Of a stretch of 64,000 nucleotides of DNA, positions 22,901-37,900 are shown one piece after another. A program made the position numbers and the translations under genes. Every line of letters begins with the position of its first letter. The first letter of the stretch is position 1. This DNA comes from Liolophura sinensis (taxonomy: Eukaryota > Mollusca > Polyplacophora > Chitonida > Chitonidae), in contig NC_088295.1 of the NCBI RefSeq assembly GCF_032854445.1, forward strand, positions 77,092,028 through 77,156,027. Reading direction: 5' to 3'. The notes beneath the pieces are model-generated. The model was not told the DNA's origin. It saw only the letters and a program-made list of their open reading frames with translations, and did not search any database.

Positions 22901-25900
22901 CTCCCACCATAATGCTGGCCGTCGTCGTATAAGTGAAATATTGTTGAGTACGGCGTAAAACACCAATCAAATAAATAACGATTGTTTACTTCCATTTACT
23001 TCCAACTTACTTCCATTTCAGACCAACACGTTCCAGTGTATACTGGCCACGGACTACCAGCGTTCCTTCACCATCTACCTGTATGACAAGGGAAACATGA
23101 GATGGTCCAAAACAAGCTTATCCAACGCCCCCGGAATTGGCTTCCAAATGAGCAGCGACAAATACTTCAACTCCCCCTATTTCAAACGCCTGGAAGCCAT
23201 GAGGATTGACGGCATCAAAGAAACGTCGGTAGGTTAACTCACGATAACACGCCTAATACTGTCTTAGAGTGAAGTGTAGGTCAGATGAAGACGATTAAAC
23301 ACTGCCCATAATAATAGTTCGAGTTATTTTTTAGAATTTTTTCAACCTAGTAAAATACATTTGAAAGTTTGGATTCTGCGGAGACCTTTTCTGACAATAC
23401 TGGGATCAGTGACATCACATCAGGTTTTTCCCACTTGACACACTGCTAGATTTCATGATAATAAATACATACAGATATAGATCTATGAATGCATTCACCG
23501 ACTGGACTTTGAGTCGAGCTATTTCAAGCAAAAATTATGGATGGGACGTCTTTGATACCGTCAAGGTTACTACAGATCACAGTAGAATCCATTTTAAAAC
23601 TATTTTATTCGGTTGGAAAAGATCTAAAAAAATAAATTTAACTCTTTCCTTGGACAGTGTTTAATGGTCCTTCATCTGACATATACTGCATTTTAGTGGT
23701 TCACTTTCCTTGGAGCGCTTTTCCCAAACCCTGTTGAACAACACATACTTGTGACATCTTTATTTTACGCAAACTTGTTGTCATCTTAAACTATAGCGCA
23801 ATAATATTGCTTTTCATTACATATACTCATATTTTTCATGTCGATTGATGCCATTAGAAGGGAACTATGCCAGCATTGTGTTACGACCCAAACTGCCTGT
23901 ATTATAAAGAGATTTCTTGTTCGAGATACACGACAGTTTAGCCGCACAAAAAAGTAACCAAAACCAGCAGATTTTATTTTTCAACAATTTATTAGGTTTA
24001 ACAAGAACAGATAACAAGACTTATACAAATACTAAAGTACTTAAGTTTAACAAGAAAGGATAGCAGTATCTATACAAATACTAAAATGCTTACATGTACA
24101 ACGGTGTTAAGTCCAAACGGACGCACAAACTCCACAATGCTTAAAAATGCACAGAGGCAATATTCACAAGAGGGAAAATCCACAGTATAACTCAGTGTTT
24201 GACGAAATATACACAAAATTCCACAGAAAGGGTCCGTGTACTAATAAGCACTGTGTATACAAGAGCACAAATTAAATATACAAGTTCAGACTGAACAAGT
24301 GCTCGGTGGAGATATGATATAACAAAGCCAGAGGCTATAAATACACCAAAATTCAGCACAAAAGGCCTACTAAAGTAACACACAGCGAAAGCATCCGAAA
24401 CTCTCAATACTTCTCCTTTCTCCTCCTTTGACCTGCTTTCATACGTCTTATATAGACTGGTGGAATTTTCTAGAATAAGAAAAATCTTGAAAAATGTTGT
24501 AAACAAACAGGCCCCGAACTGAGCGTATTCTGGAATATTCTAAGACAGCAGGCCCTGAACTCAGCATATGTAAACAGTGGCAAGCTAAATTTAGAAACTG
24601 ACGGCAGCTGTCCACATAACAATTGTGACCTATTTTCAAATACATTAAAAGACTCTTAAAATATTGAATATTTTTTCGACAATACCTCTTCATCTTACTT
24701 AGCCCTTTTCTTAAGAAGTCAATATTTTGACAATCTTCCAACTCATTAATTGTGGTGCATGTTGCAAATCTCCCTGGTTTCTGTTTGTTTTTTCTTGTCT
24801 CCCTAGGTAAAGCGGGCTTGTGGATTTTCCAGCTAGATGACAACCGTGCCAAAGTGTCACCAGCCTTAAAGTGTTTGAACTGGTACGAGGCTCAGACCAC
24901 AACGGACCACCAGCAAATGGTGGAACTCGACTCTCTGCTGTCCCCATGCCCATGTAGTATACGGGAAGCCTTCTTCGACCCTCGCTTTCGATTCGCTTGG
25001 TGGGAGGGTGGATACTATGAGAATAACTACTGCTTCTACACCATCCTCTCTCCACGGGGGAGGACCGGGGCAAGGGTAAGCAAATTCGTCTGCTTTAACT
25101 CCCGTGCCATCCTACATTCAAATCGTGCAAATCATGTTTGAAAAAACGGATTTTGTGACGTCATTCTCTGGGGAGAATACCTGTTTACCGAGGAAATGTC
25201 GTGAAGGCAATATGGTCGATTATGTCTGCAAATTTGGCCCTCATAAAAATGATGCTAGCGTCAATAAAGTCAATTAAATTGCAATATAAAATACACGTCG
25301 GCTATTATAAAAATATTGAGAATGGTGTTGAATTGTCATGTTTTAACAAGGAGGCTATAGTTATATACTGGCAATTCGCGCGTTATCGCGGGAAGAGCTT
25401 TTTGGGGTGTATATTACAAAAGTTCACTGCTTCATCAAGTGAAAAGTAAGGTTGATGAGGATTAACAGAGAGAATTACAGACATTAGCATCTACCAGTAA
25501 TGGGACTGATTTACAGCACTACATTATGAAACTTCTGTATATTTCAAGTTATTCTGTAAATAAAATTAAAAAAAAATAGAAATGAAATTAAAATGTTACA
25601 GAGGGCACAAAAAAACTCTGCAACTGCCTGGATTAGTCTGGTCCTGTTCTTTTCTGGAGCAAGCAAGCTGTATGTTGTAAGGTGCTTAACACCAAGTGGA
25701 TAAACCAGCCGTTGCAGATTAAAACGAAATTGTCTGAACTAACTACTGACTACTGACTACAACGAAGTGAAAAGTGGTCCAAAGATTCTCCCACTTGGCA
25801 ATGATCACATATAGTCCTGTAGTGTGTAAATTTAATCTATGTAGAAAGAATTCTAAACGCAGCATATCAGCCTTAAAGTTGTGTAAAAGCAATACAAACA

Positions 25901-28900
25901 GGCGGTTGTAAATCATGATAAAATCACTTTCACTTGCTGCCAAAAGAAACACAATAACTTTTTAGTGCAGGAGACAAAGTATTCAGTCTCAAGTTTAACT
26001 GACACATCAGGGAGTAACAATGCATCTTTAGCGAACCCAGGCAAAACAACTCCTAATGAAAACAAATTAGATATGGACCGACCACGATAGCACAGTCGGT
26101 AGAGCCATGGGAAATCCTGGGTCGAGTCATCCCTAATACCCCAAAAGAGGAAGCTGTAACTTCCTCGCTTGGCGTTCAGCATGAAGGGGATAATGCAACG
26201 ACTGGTTGACCCGTATCAGTATAATGGCTCTGGCGGGGTCTTACTTGCCTTCCGTAGGCGTCTCACTGAAGCAGTACTAGATACAAAAAAGGTGGAAATC
26301 CGACCACATTACATTACATTCACGCTAAGGATTCATTCCTCGTCATATACGTTAAGTACGACGTTAAACCCCAGGCACTCACTTATACAGAATTGGTGAT
26401 GCCCCCTGCCCCAAAAAATTCTTGATTGATTTTTAAGAGCACTGAGCCAATCAGAAAAAATACCACTTCAAGAGGGCGAAAGTCGACAAAAAATTGTAAG
26501 GAAAGGAGAACAGCTATGTGTTTGCATGTAAATACAGACAGATTATTAGACAGCCTAAAGTGTTTTGAGTACCTCAATTGGGGTGTGTTTAAGGCCGCGG
26601 AGCACTTTCGAGAATCCGGACAGTGGGATGCACCCGTATAGATCTTTAAATACCCACCCCAAGTAGAACTGACAAACCAGTAAAAGACATGTCAATAAGG
26701 TTCGGTTTTTAACTTTATCTCTAACATCCGACACGATTTGGAGTTATATAGCCTCGATGTCTCTTCATATGCACGAAGTTTTAAAGTTAAGTATTAGTTT
26801 GGTCTCATTCGGTTGGAACTATAAGCCCGGCAGAGTGAATAATGAGGGCAAAGTTTAGACAAGATTAGGTGATACTGTGGGGTGGCTATAAGCTGATTGT
26901 TTACACATTGTAACATAATGTTAAGACTACACGATTTTATAATGCGGAACACATGTTAAAAGAGTTAAGTTTACTAAAGATAGTGATAAATAATTAAAGT
27001 TGTATACGACCTCTTACTTTCAAGAGAGTGCGTTAAATAAATAAGAACGAGGTATTAAATAAAGAATCGTGCATCTTTTTCTTTTCTTTCTGTGCAGTGA
27101 GTTTGGGTTGTGCAACCTTGGCCGAGTTGCTGAGAACAATGACTGCGACCGGATGGTGGTTGGTTTCCACGGAGTTCGGTTTCCTCCCGCCATCATGTTG
27201 GCCCCATCGTATAAATGGAATATTCTTGAGTATGGCTGAAACACCAGTTAAATAATAAGTTTGATAGAAAATAATTTTAACATTTCAGAAATGCTGTTAC
27301 TCTTTTCGGAGAGAACGGCGTCTGTGGACGTGGGCTTGGGGATCACACTGGGGTTGGCGCTACATTTACTTCCTGAACACAGATGTCGTGACTGGGGGTG
27401 GTTTGGTCAGTTACAACCCTCTGTCGTTTAGCCAGTACCGCAAGTATCTGGACAACGACCGAGCCCCGTTTGAGAACTGTTGCTTATTGTCCGGCCTATG
27501 TAGATACTATCGCCAGTATAGACAGTTGGACAGATGCGAAGGCTACCGCCCACAACGCAGAGGTGAGAAGTATCAGAAGTCTACGCTTCTCTTTGTCTTT
27601 CAAGCTTCACATTCGCAAAACTTTGTTAATCATGTCGCATGAAGGCTATGTCGAGATGATGTCTATTATGAAAACGCTACGAGAAATCTGACATATGAAG
27701 AGTGGTGAAAGTGGCCTCTGTGTTCCCATAAAACGCACTAGGGTTCCACGCCCTTGATTGTTATTTCAGTGTGCTTATTGCCATAGCATTAGGTGAGTTT
27801 CGAGCTCGAACATCAGCCGTTACTGTGTCCTATGACTTGTGAAAAATGTTAGGCAAGTTTATTTCACAGTTTTGGTATCTTACCACCATTTTCTGTTTTC
27901 TGATGTGTGTCATACTTCTGTGTATCAGATTAGGCTTCAAACGCTAGCTTACTTTCAGTGCTGTTGGTATGGACATATGACCTGCTTATCCAATGGGGTA
28001 CTGCCATTGTATCAGGAATAAAAATAAATATTGATGAAATATGCCGTAAACAAACGTCTGTCTGATCATTAACCGAATTTCAACGGGTTCCAATTGTAGC
28101 CCGCTTCTGGGGTGACCCGCATATTACTACCCTTGATGGTAAAGGATACACATTCAATGGTTGGGGAGAGTACATTCTGTTGGAATTAACAAATAAAACA
28201 TCCGATCAGCTGAAGGCGTCAATTCAAGGACGCACAGACCGTGCCCTGAATAGCACTGGTCACATGACAGACGCCACCATCTTCTCGGCTTTTGCTGTCA
28301 AGGACTATGACACGGGTGCCACGATGCAAGCCGTGCTGAATAACAACAAAAGCGGTGAGTTATAGTACCTGCCCTCGGCAAGGTCAGCGGTCAGATGTCC
28401 GTGTTGCTGAAAACGGGTGCGCATATGTATATTTGAACTGTCATCGCACTTTAAAGTTTAAACTAATAATTATTTCAAATGAAAGCCAGCAGAATACTTT
28501 AAATTATTAAAGTTAGGAGTCAGGAGGTTAGTCATTAGATTAGTCGGGAGGTTAGTCAGGAGGTTAGTCAGAAGGTTAGTCAGGAGGTTAGTCATGCACA
28601 TGCACCATACATGACTGTAAAAGAAGCCGAAGTTGTCTTTTAATTCAGGGGAAATTTGAAATGTGTGCAAATATCATATAACTGTGAAAGAAGATCTGAA
28701 GTGTTTCTTATTAGAGTTGTCTGTCAGTAACCTGCGGATGGTCGTAGGTTTCACTGGGCTCTTCTGAGTTTCCTCCTGCCATGATGATGGCCACTGCCGT
28801 ATAAGTAAAATATTCTTGAATATCGCTTATATCACTAATCAGTTTAAATCAGATCAAATATTTACAGTCACATGATGTAAACTACAACAAACTAACATTC

Positions 28901-31900
28901 TCAATATTCACTTTGAATAACACAAAACAATAGACCTGTGTTATTGCTATTTCTCGACGAGATAAGTTTAACTGATTGTTTTACATACATAATGGATCAT
29001 CACTTCCACCAATGACTAAAGATTTATCAAGAATGATAATTGCTCCTTTAGACAGACTGTTCCTTCTACAAAATATTATCCTTATGTTTCTTCGAAATCT
29101 TTCTACAAAGACATAGACTATAAGGCTATAGGGTTATACAGCACTATAGGCTATTTTTTCCTGTTTTTTTTTTAAATTTATGTATTAAAGTTTTAGCATC
29201 TTTAGTTTTCTTATCATTTACAACACTGTCCCTACCTTCCCTTTTTTGCTGTCATGCAGCCGTCTGGTGATCAAGAAAAAGAGTTTTAAACTCGAGATCA
29301 CGTCATTGGAGAATATCTGATGGTTAAAAGTCGACTTTCACACCACCACAAAAGACACGCCGAATCATGAATATTGTTGCTTTGTATTTGCAGATTTAAA
29401 CGTGTTCTGTAACTCAGTTGACTACACTGAAAGGTTTCAAAACCGTTTTGAATCATTTAACATTAATGACGACAACCTGGCCTGCACACGTCCGGAAAAC
29501 AACACTTTAGGCGTGACTTTAACTTCGGGTAAGCTCGGTTTTGCGTTCCATATTCTAATGCGTCGATGTCGCAGTGTTACATTATTGTAAACGTAAGGAT
29601 CTGTATATCTGGTGTATTCGTGGAAATCTCGGTCTTGTATTTTAATCATATTAGATCTAACACAATGTGTCTCATTGTTACATTACTATAAACGTGAGAG
29701 CTCGCTTAATTAGTGTATATCTGGTCAACTTTATTCATGTTTGGTCTGTTACTACATGTTGTTTCTTTAATATTCTAATACCTTACACTGCAGTGTTACA
29801 TTATTGCAGACTAGAGGAAACCGGGGACTATAAATGTGGTAAACTTAAGGCATGTTTTTCCTATTATCGTAGGAATTGGTCTGAACGTGTCACTGGGAGT
29901 GGAATCCTTGGAGATATCAGTAACTATTCCAGAGGACATGGCGTCTTCTGTTTCTACAAAAGGGCTGCTGGGTGTCTTCAACGATGACAAATCCGATGAT
30001 TTCATGCTTCCTAACGGCACTACAATCCATATTAATTCAACAGAAAAAGCCATTTTCAACGACTTTGGACAGCATTGTAAGAACAAAAAATACTGAGTCA
30101 TGTGATATTGATTAGTGCACCGAGACGTGTACTCTACCCATATCGCTTGTAAGGGTGTTTTATATGTGCCCTCATGGATGATATTATGGCTGCGTACAGT
30201 TAAACGTGTCTAAAATATGAGTTACCTACTGACGTCATTGTGACATCACAATGTGACGTGTATAATCACGGTCTAATGTCATTCTTTGACATCACTGGAG
30301 TTATTCATGTTCTTTGTTCTGGACATCTAAGCCAAAAGCAGCTGTTTTAGTGTCGGATTTGAGAATACCAACAATATAATTATTTACCTTTGTACATTTA
30401 TGACTGTTTGTGGTAACGAGTGTTTGTCAGTGACGCATACGTTGTTTATATTATACAGGGTTAGTGAGCGACATTAACTCGGTGTTCACATATCGAGCTG
30501 GTGATAATGCTAGCAATCATCGCCACGAGGAATTTACCCCCAAGTTCCTAGACGACTATCCCCAAGACAAAGTGGACAAAGCCAAAGAGTTCTGTGGAGA
30601 TAATAAAGAATGTATGTTTGACTACCTGTCTACGAATCGAGAAGACGTGGCTCAAGACACGCTGAATACAGCGAACGAAACAGCCGAGGACGATGAAGCA
30701 TTCGGTGAGTTTTAAGTGTCTCAACACTAACCTGGGCCCGCTTTCACCAAACATCCTAAATCCAATAAGTTGCTTTATAAGATGGTAGTTTTTGAGCATG
30801 GAGTGTTTCTCAAACTCAAAGGCTATTTAAATAAAACAATTTGGTTTTGCAAAATAACTTATGAAACTTTTTGACAATGGGCTCTACATATTCAGTGAAG
30901 CATATGACAACATAGAACAAAGAAACCATAAATTCTCAAAATGGATTTGTTGTACTTTGATTTATTTTATTTATTTATTTGATTGGTGTTTTACGCCCGT
31001 AATTAATAATATCTCACTTGTACGACGGCGTAGTCTGTAGCACATAACAAGGCATGACGTGCGGAATATCTTTGATTTGAATGTGCCTTAAAAGTCTGCA
31101 ATGCTTCATAAATGTCTTTAAACGGCTATCCGTCTGCAATGTAACCTTTGATTTACACAACACTGAGCACATAACGTGATTTTGTACGGCTTCTTAATAG
31201 TTTTCAGTATGCAATCATCAATTTCAGTAGCCTGACATAGTCTTCTGAAATCCAGTGGCTACGTCGGGCTACCGAGCAATGGTATCGACTCAGTTATAAA
31301 GTGTCTACATGAAAACATCATAATGTGTATCGTGAAGTGTAGTATTTTGTACACTAGAGTTAACCAATACACTTCGTAAAACTGTATTACTATAACCAGT
31401 AGACGCTAACAAATGAATTTATTCCAGTCTGTAGCCGCAGTTCTTTGTCCAGAATTGTCCGTTCCAACTACAGGAGATTAATTACCAATTCATTGCTTGC
31501 CGCAGGCAACAGTTTGCCGAATGTCACCGTAGATCAGACCGTGGTCAAAGCCATAGTAAACCAAACAACGTTAATACAGATTTCAGCCACTGATGATGAC
31601 AACGAAACTGTTGTTATCTACATGATCAACAACATCACAGGCCAGACTGTTCTCAATCAAACCGGAAACAATGCCTATCTGTCATGGACTCCGGAATCTC
31701 TTGATCCTGTCGTTATTAGGTAAGAAAGAAAAGACTGACACATTTTAGAAAATAAGTTTTTGAAATGCAGCATGGATTATTTTACGTTCTTTATGATCAA
31801 TTGCTTGTAGATTTCAGGCTACGCTGACCCAGTTATGTGCATCATAAGTTGGGCGAGTAAGCATTGGATAAATGTTGGACACAGAGATTGGATTTGTGGG

Positions 31901-34900
31901 ATTTTGCAATGCTGCTGCGTCTGCAGGGTCCGTCATATGATCTGGAAGTGTTACTCTTACAGTTCCGCTTGTTGTTATGTTAAAAAAGGCTATGCCGGAA
32001 ATTGTTTTTGCAAAAGTTCGCATTCGATAATTAAATCAAACTTTCTGAATTTACCAGAAATGGCTCAAATTATTGCATTTCAGTGAAAATCAGACTCGTT
32101 ACTGTACTATTTATACTCTTAAAATGACTCGAAAGTAATATAGTGCGACCCTTATATTTTTGAAAATTTAGGTTACAAGAGCGCATTGATTATCCTTACT
32201 ATTTATGTAATAAATTTGGCAGCTTCAATCTAAAAAATATATTTTCTCTAACTTTCGCGTGGAGCAATGCCATACCACCACATGCAGCTTGCAATTTTCT
32301 CTACAACATATCAAATAATCAACCTAGCATGACCACAATTTTTTTCAGATGTGGTTGCTGGAAGTGAAATCATAGCATTTTGTTACCTTGTTTACCTCCA
32401 GTGGGTGGGATGTAACAATGGCATGAAAGTTTTCTGGTCTATCCAAAACAAACAAAGTTCTGATATATTTTAATTAGGTGCAATCTAACAGTGGAGAAAT
32501 TTATAGTACATCAACAACCTAAAATTGTGACAGTATTACCCAATCAGTGTTCCTTAAATCTTCATCTCGGAGGCAAATCTTGGATCCATTTGCGTGAATT
32601 GCTCATGTGTAACCTATTGTACCGTACCAATTTTGAACGTCAACACATTCACAGGCGATTTTTTTGCCGAAATAAATCTCCAGTATAGTCCCTTTAAAGG
32701 GATACAGGATCGACGCTGATCGGCAGACAGTGGAGATAAGGCTTCCTGGGTTAAACCCAGCAGCCTACCACGCTTGAATAAATCTGCCATACCTAAACTT
32801 CAGATTAAGGCGGACAGAGCGTGGACTTGCCTATCTCTCAAATCAGACAATCAAAATCGATTCTGTATGTCTTTCAGTTAGTGTCACTTAATCTCCGTAG
32901 TGAATATGAAAACGTACATCCACGTTATTCCACAGCATATCCGCCGTGGATCCAAAAGGCGCCGACGCTCCAGTGCAGCAGGTTCAGGTCTTGCTCTGTA
33001 GCGGCTGTAGTGGTCGTGGGGAATGTGATTTTAACCAGACGGACGCCAGCTTGGATGCCACTTCCAGTAACGGGACAGCATTCACCGTTGTACCATGCTC
33101 CTGTAATTCCGGATGGATTGGTACGACAACATTTCCAGTTGATCCATAGAGCTATATTGAGTATATTGTATACTTGATTATAATTTGACTATTTGATTAA
33201 TCCAGCTTTTCTTTGACTGCCTTTCGTGCGACGTTCACACAGAACAGATTGCAGATCACAAAATACATATGTTGGGCTATACTTTGTGCAAATCCACTAA
33301 CTAAAAACTCCGTAGTGCCAAAGTGCGGCCATTTTTTACTAATCAGTGGTGTCATTTTGTATGGCTGAGTAGTAACTCTTTAATTTGTGAAATTGTATCG
33401 AATAAATTGTTAACATGTTTTTTATTTTATAAAATTTTCTGTTAACATGATATATATAATCCTGAGCCCAGAAGATTAACATGTTCCAGGGGACTGATCT
33501 TGTTTATTTGGAGATTTATCATTATGTCTGGATCCACTTTGTAGTGGTGATGTAGACTGTGGAACCACTCCTGCAATCTAAAATCTAGAGCAACAAAATG
33601 TGGACAGCCGCGACCGTTTGATTTTTGCAAGATTTAAACTTTTACTTCGCTTGCCATACCATGGAAATATTTAGGCTGCTTTACGGGCTTCTACTAGCAA
33701 GATAACGGTCATATGTCCATTGCGTCTTCTCCCACCGTATTCGTTAGGCAAAGTAATAATTATACTGACGTCAGCTTCATGAAATGTACTTAGTGTTAAG
33801 TAGCCGTTCAGCTACGAGCATTTCATGTTTCTACAACGTTTGTTGTTATGGTACATGTACGGTCACTGATATCACGTGTGTTTCTACATGTATTTGTTTA
33901 GTAGGTAAATACTGTGCACTTCATGTAACCGGTCACTGATATCACATATGTTTCTACATGTAATGGTTTATTGGGTAAAAACTGGGATTTTGGCCTGTGA
34001 GAAGATACGAATGTCAGACAGCCTTCAAATAATGTCGTGTTAAAAGTTTTTATTATTATATTTATTCATTATTTGAGTGATGTTTTGGCCCATAGTCAAG
34101 AATATTTCACTTATATGATGGCGGCGTCCGGCATTATGGTTAGAGAAAACCGGGGAGAGAAAAGCCACGGCCACTCGCAGGCTGTTGACAAACCTTTCCA
34201 CGTGAGACCGGAGAGCAAGCTAGCGTGAGCGAGACTTGAACTCACAACGGTTATAGTATTTGGTATGACCGTCATGGTGTTCTCCAGGTTGATATTAAGT
34301 GCTCTTTGTTCAGGTGATAACTGCAACCAAGACTACAACGGGTGTGCAGACGAACCCTGCCCCAAAGGAACTACGTGTACAGACCTATCCCCAGACCAGC
34401 AGCTCGCCATGAACGACACGGCCTTCAACTGTAGTGACTGTCCAGATGGGTTCGAGAAACGTCAGACAAAATGTTTCGGTAACAAAGGCCTCTCTGCTCT
34501 TCATCATTTTACATACACCCTTGCAATTGAGTTAAAATACAGCGCGACTGCCCAGTTTGACTGGTTATCATATTTTTCAAATTTTCATCTCTTGTCAGGT
34601 GATGGTGAGGCTGTACGCAAAAAGTTACTACCCTCTGATTTCTTCTCACAAGTGTTATTAGTACATGTAGACTTCAGAGACTAGGACTAGATCTTTGGGA
34701 AATAAGACATATTACACCCTAGTTTTTACTTTGATAGTCGGAAAGGAGCAGATAAACAGAAAGCAAGACGCATACAATGTATTACGAAGGTGATGCCTTA
34801 CATGTACAGTTTCAATTAAGAAACGTCTTAATTATGGAATGAATCTGGGCCCGTTTCACAAATGCTCTAAAGGCTAACGTTAGACGGTTAACTCAATCCC

Positions 34901-37900
34901 ATTATTGAAAGTTTTTTTGTTGATAAGGAAACAATTGGAATAAATCAGCTTCTATCAGGAAATGAAGGTTTTTTTAAACCTACAAACTCACCCGTTGTTG
35001 TTTCCCTTCAACTGTTTCTTTTACTGTTATGAGCGTTATGACCCTTGCAAACTTTGTCAAAAACGAAAATAAAGAAGAAATTATCATGTATTCTTGTTAT
35101 TTATATATAGTAATTTAATTTATTATATTTTGAATCCAATTTAACAATGATCATCATGGATTCTACCAATCAAGGTGTTGCAGTGTTGCCAAATAGCCGG
35201 CTATTTTAAGCCAGCCAAGCTTTAGAGAGTTTTACTTTTGTCAAACGACTGATTAATTTTTTTCACAACCTGCTAACGGCAGTCTGCTTAATGACCCTTC
35301 ACCGGCTAGATTCAGGGCTTCTTCCAAGGTTGGTTTTTAACTACCAAAACTGATCAAGAGATTAAGGTAGTTATGTGACGATTGCTGTCAACGTTGCAAG
35401 TTATTGTACACGATGGAAATACGGATTTCATTCATTCGCCTAGATCATTCCTTGCGTCTTTCTAACATCATTAAAAGGTGTTGACTTTGCATGTTGTCTT
35501 TGCATGATTCCATCCTAGTTTGTGTTTTATATAATTTCTGAGTTCTTTTATTGATTTGTGTTAAACGTCGTTTTGGGAATTTCCCTTGTGATTATTGGCC
35601 CGCATCGTCCATTTCGTTGGACGGCTGGTATGTGTGTTTCGACGCAAAGATCGATAATGACATTCTTTTTCAAGTTATTATTGGTAGATTTAAAATAAAA
35701 CAGACGTCCAGGTGTTATAGAATCTCATTTGACATGGTTTGTAATTATGTTCACAGATATAGACGAATGTAACAGCACTCAATCCGTCTGTACCCAAATG
35801 TGTTTCAACACCGAAGGAAGTTTCTATTGTGCCTGTATGGACGGCTATACTTTAACCAAACAGACTGACTGTGTAGGTACGTGAGGAAGGTGGTAGATAG
35901 TTCTATCCAGAGCAGTTCATAAAAAAAATAACTGAAATAAAATGACAAGAAGCCAGGTGGTTATTTGCCATCTACATGTATCACGCTTCAGCCTTCCTCT
36001 GGTTTTACTCTATTTTATGTCGTCAAGATATATTACACTGAAACACAGTACACACTGTGTGTGGGTATGCATTGCTGAACCAGACCATTCTCAGTCTCGG
36101 TAAGTCATCATTTCAGGACACATTTCAAGTTTGTCCGTGAGTTAACGGAAACCTCCAGGATTATCAGTCCGTAAGCTAATCTCTTATGTAAATCTCCAGA
36201 ATTATCAGTCTGTAAGTTAATCTCTGAGGGAAACCTCCAATATTATAAGTCCGTAAGTTAATCTTAAACGGAAATCTCCAAGATTATAAGCCCGTAGTCA
36301 GTTATCAGTTAGTTATACCGTTATACCCTTATGTGTTAGCTGTGCTAAGGTTAGACCACGATTGACGAGGACTACACCGCAGTTATCAGTTAGTTATACC
36401 GTTATACCTTTATGTGTTAGCTGTGCTAAAGTTAGACCACGATTGACGAGGACTATACCGCAGTGCATTGATGCAAAGCCGAAACACAGTGTTGTGTTGT
36501 CCAAGTAAGTTAAGGTCTAGCCCATATCGTCATTTTCGAAGAACAAAATATCAAAATCAACAAGTGGCACAGCAGAAAATAGAGCTCTCATAGATGATGG
36601 GTACTATGGAGATATTCTGGGTGAGCAGAACGAGAAAAAAGACGGTATATGCAGTAAGTTTTGAAAGACTGTTTCGACTGACAAGAACCGCACAGTTGCA
36701 TTTACAAACTGTACTAGGTCTATTTTTGTTTCAGATATCGACGAATGTAAGGATAGATCGCATGACTGTAATCACAAGTGTACCAATACACAGGGTAGCT
36801 ACAACTGTTCATGTGAAACTGGCTATTTATCATCAGATGGCGGGAGAAACTGTACGCAGGATCCGAGTAAGTAATGACCATTCACGACGCTGAAGCTGTC
36901 TTAGGCTTTACCGCCAGACTGTGACTTAATCGCCCGAAAACTTGGTCTTCTGATTCTTTATTTAATACTTAGAGTAGTGTTAGACCTTCATGGCAAATCT
37001 TCAATCAGCATTAAAATTCAAATCAAAGTCAACGAATAATGGTGTTCTTTTTTTCCACTTCGACTCGGGCCCAAGCTGAATTGTGAAGAGTGAGTGAGTG
37101 AATGCATAGGGTTTAACTTTGTACTTAGTAATTTTTCAGTCATATGACGACGAAGGAGTCCTTAGAGTGCATGTAATGTGCCTTCTTGATGCAGGACGGA
37201 TATCCGCCGTTTTTTGTATCTAGTGCTGCTTCATTGAGACGACTTACCGAAGCCTCCCCACCGAGCCATTATACTGATACGGGTCAACCCGTCGTTGCAC
37301 TATCCCCTTTATGCTGAACGCCAAACGAGTAAGCGACAGCCTCCACTTTTAAGGTGTTAAGTGTGACCCGACCCAGGATTGCCCCTGGCCCCGAAGCCGA
37401 CGCTTTACCAACTCAGCCATCAGGACCGGTCAAGCTGAACGGGTCATTGCTCTCTAACAACTCATGAGTAATATGTTATCAGTTTGCTCACAGAACGACA
37501 CGGTGTGCAACAAAATGTGAATGTAGCTAGTTGCCTAGATAATGACATTTTTGATAGCTAATTGCCTAGATAATGACTATTTTGATTTTGATTTTTGATT
37601 TCTAGATAATAATCCATGTGCTGGTTCGAACCTAGAATGTCAGTACGGATGTCGCAAAGTAAACTCTGCCTCGGAATGTTTCTGCCAGTCTGGTTTTGTT
37701 CTGGAAAACAACATAAACTGTACAGGTACGTTTGCCCGTCGGAATATGTCCTTGAAATGGGCAAAAAGTGTACGGGTAAGTCTGCCAGGTATCTAAACAA
37801 AACAACGTTGATTGTTTGGCGTAGATCGTATCTATACACGATGAGGCGATCACCAAATTGCTACAGATATTGTGTGTCTCACACAAGCTAAACGCTGAAG

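Noticed and set aside
23229-23232. GTAGGT as the exon 5 donor
   Set aside because: A better-looking consensus, but it breaks the frame with exon 6. GTTAAC four bases later restores it and gives the expected NIDO ending.
24192-25073. Minus-strand frames of 104-134 codons around exon 6
   Set aside because: Partly antisense to exon 6, partly low-complexity intron; no family resemblance.
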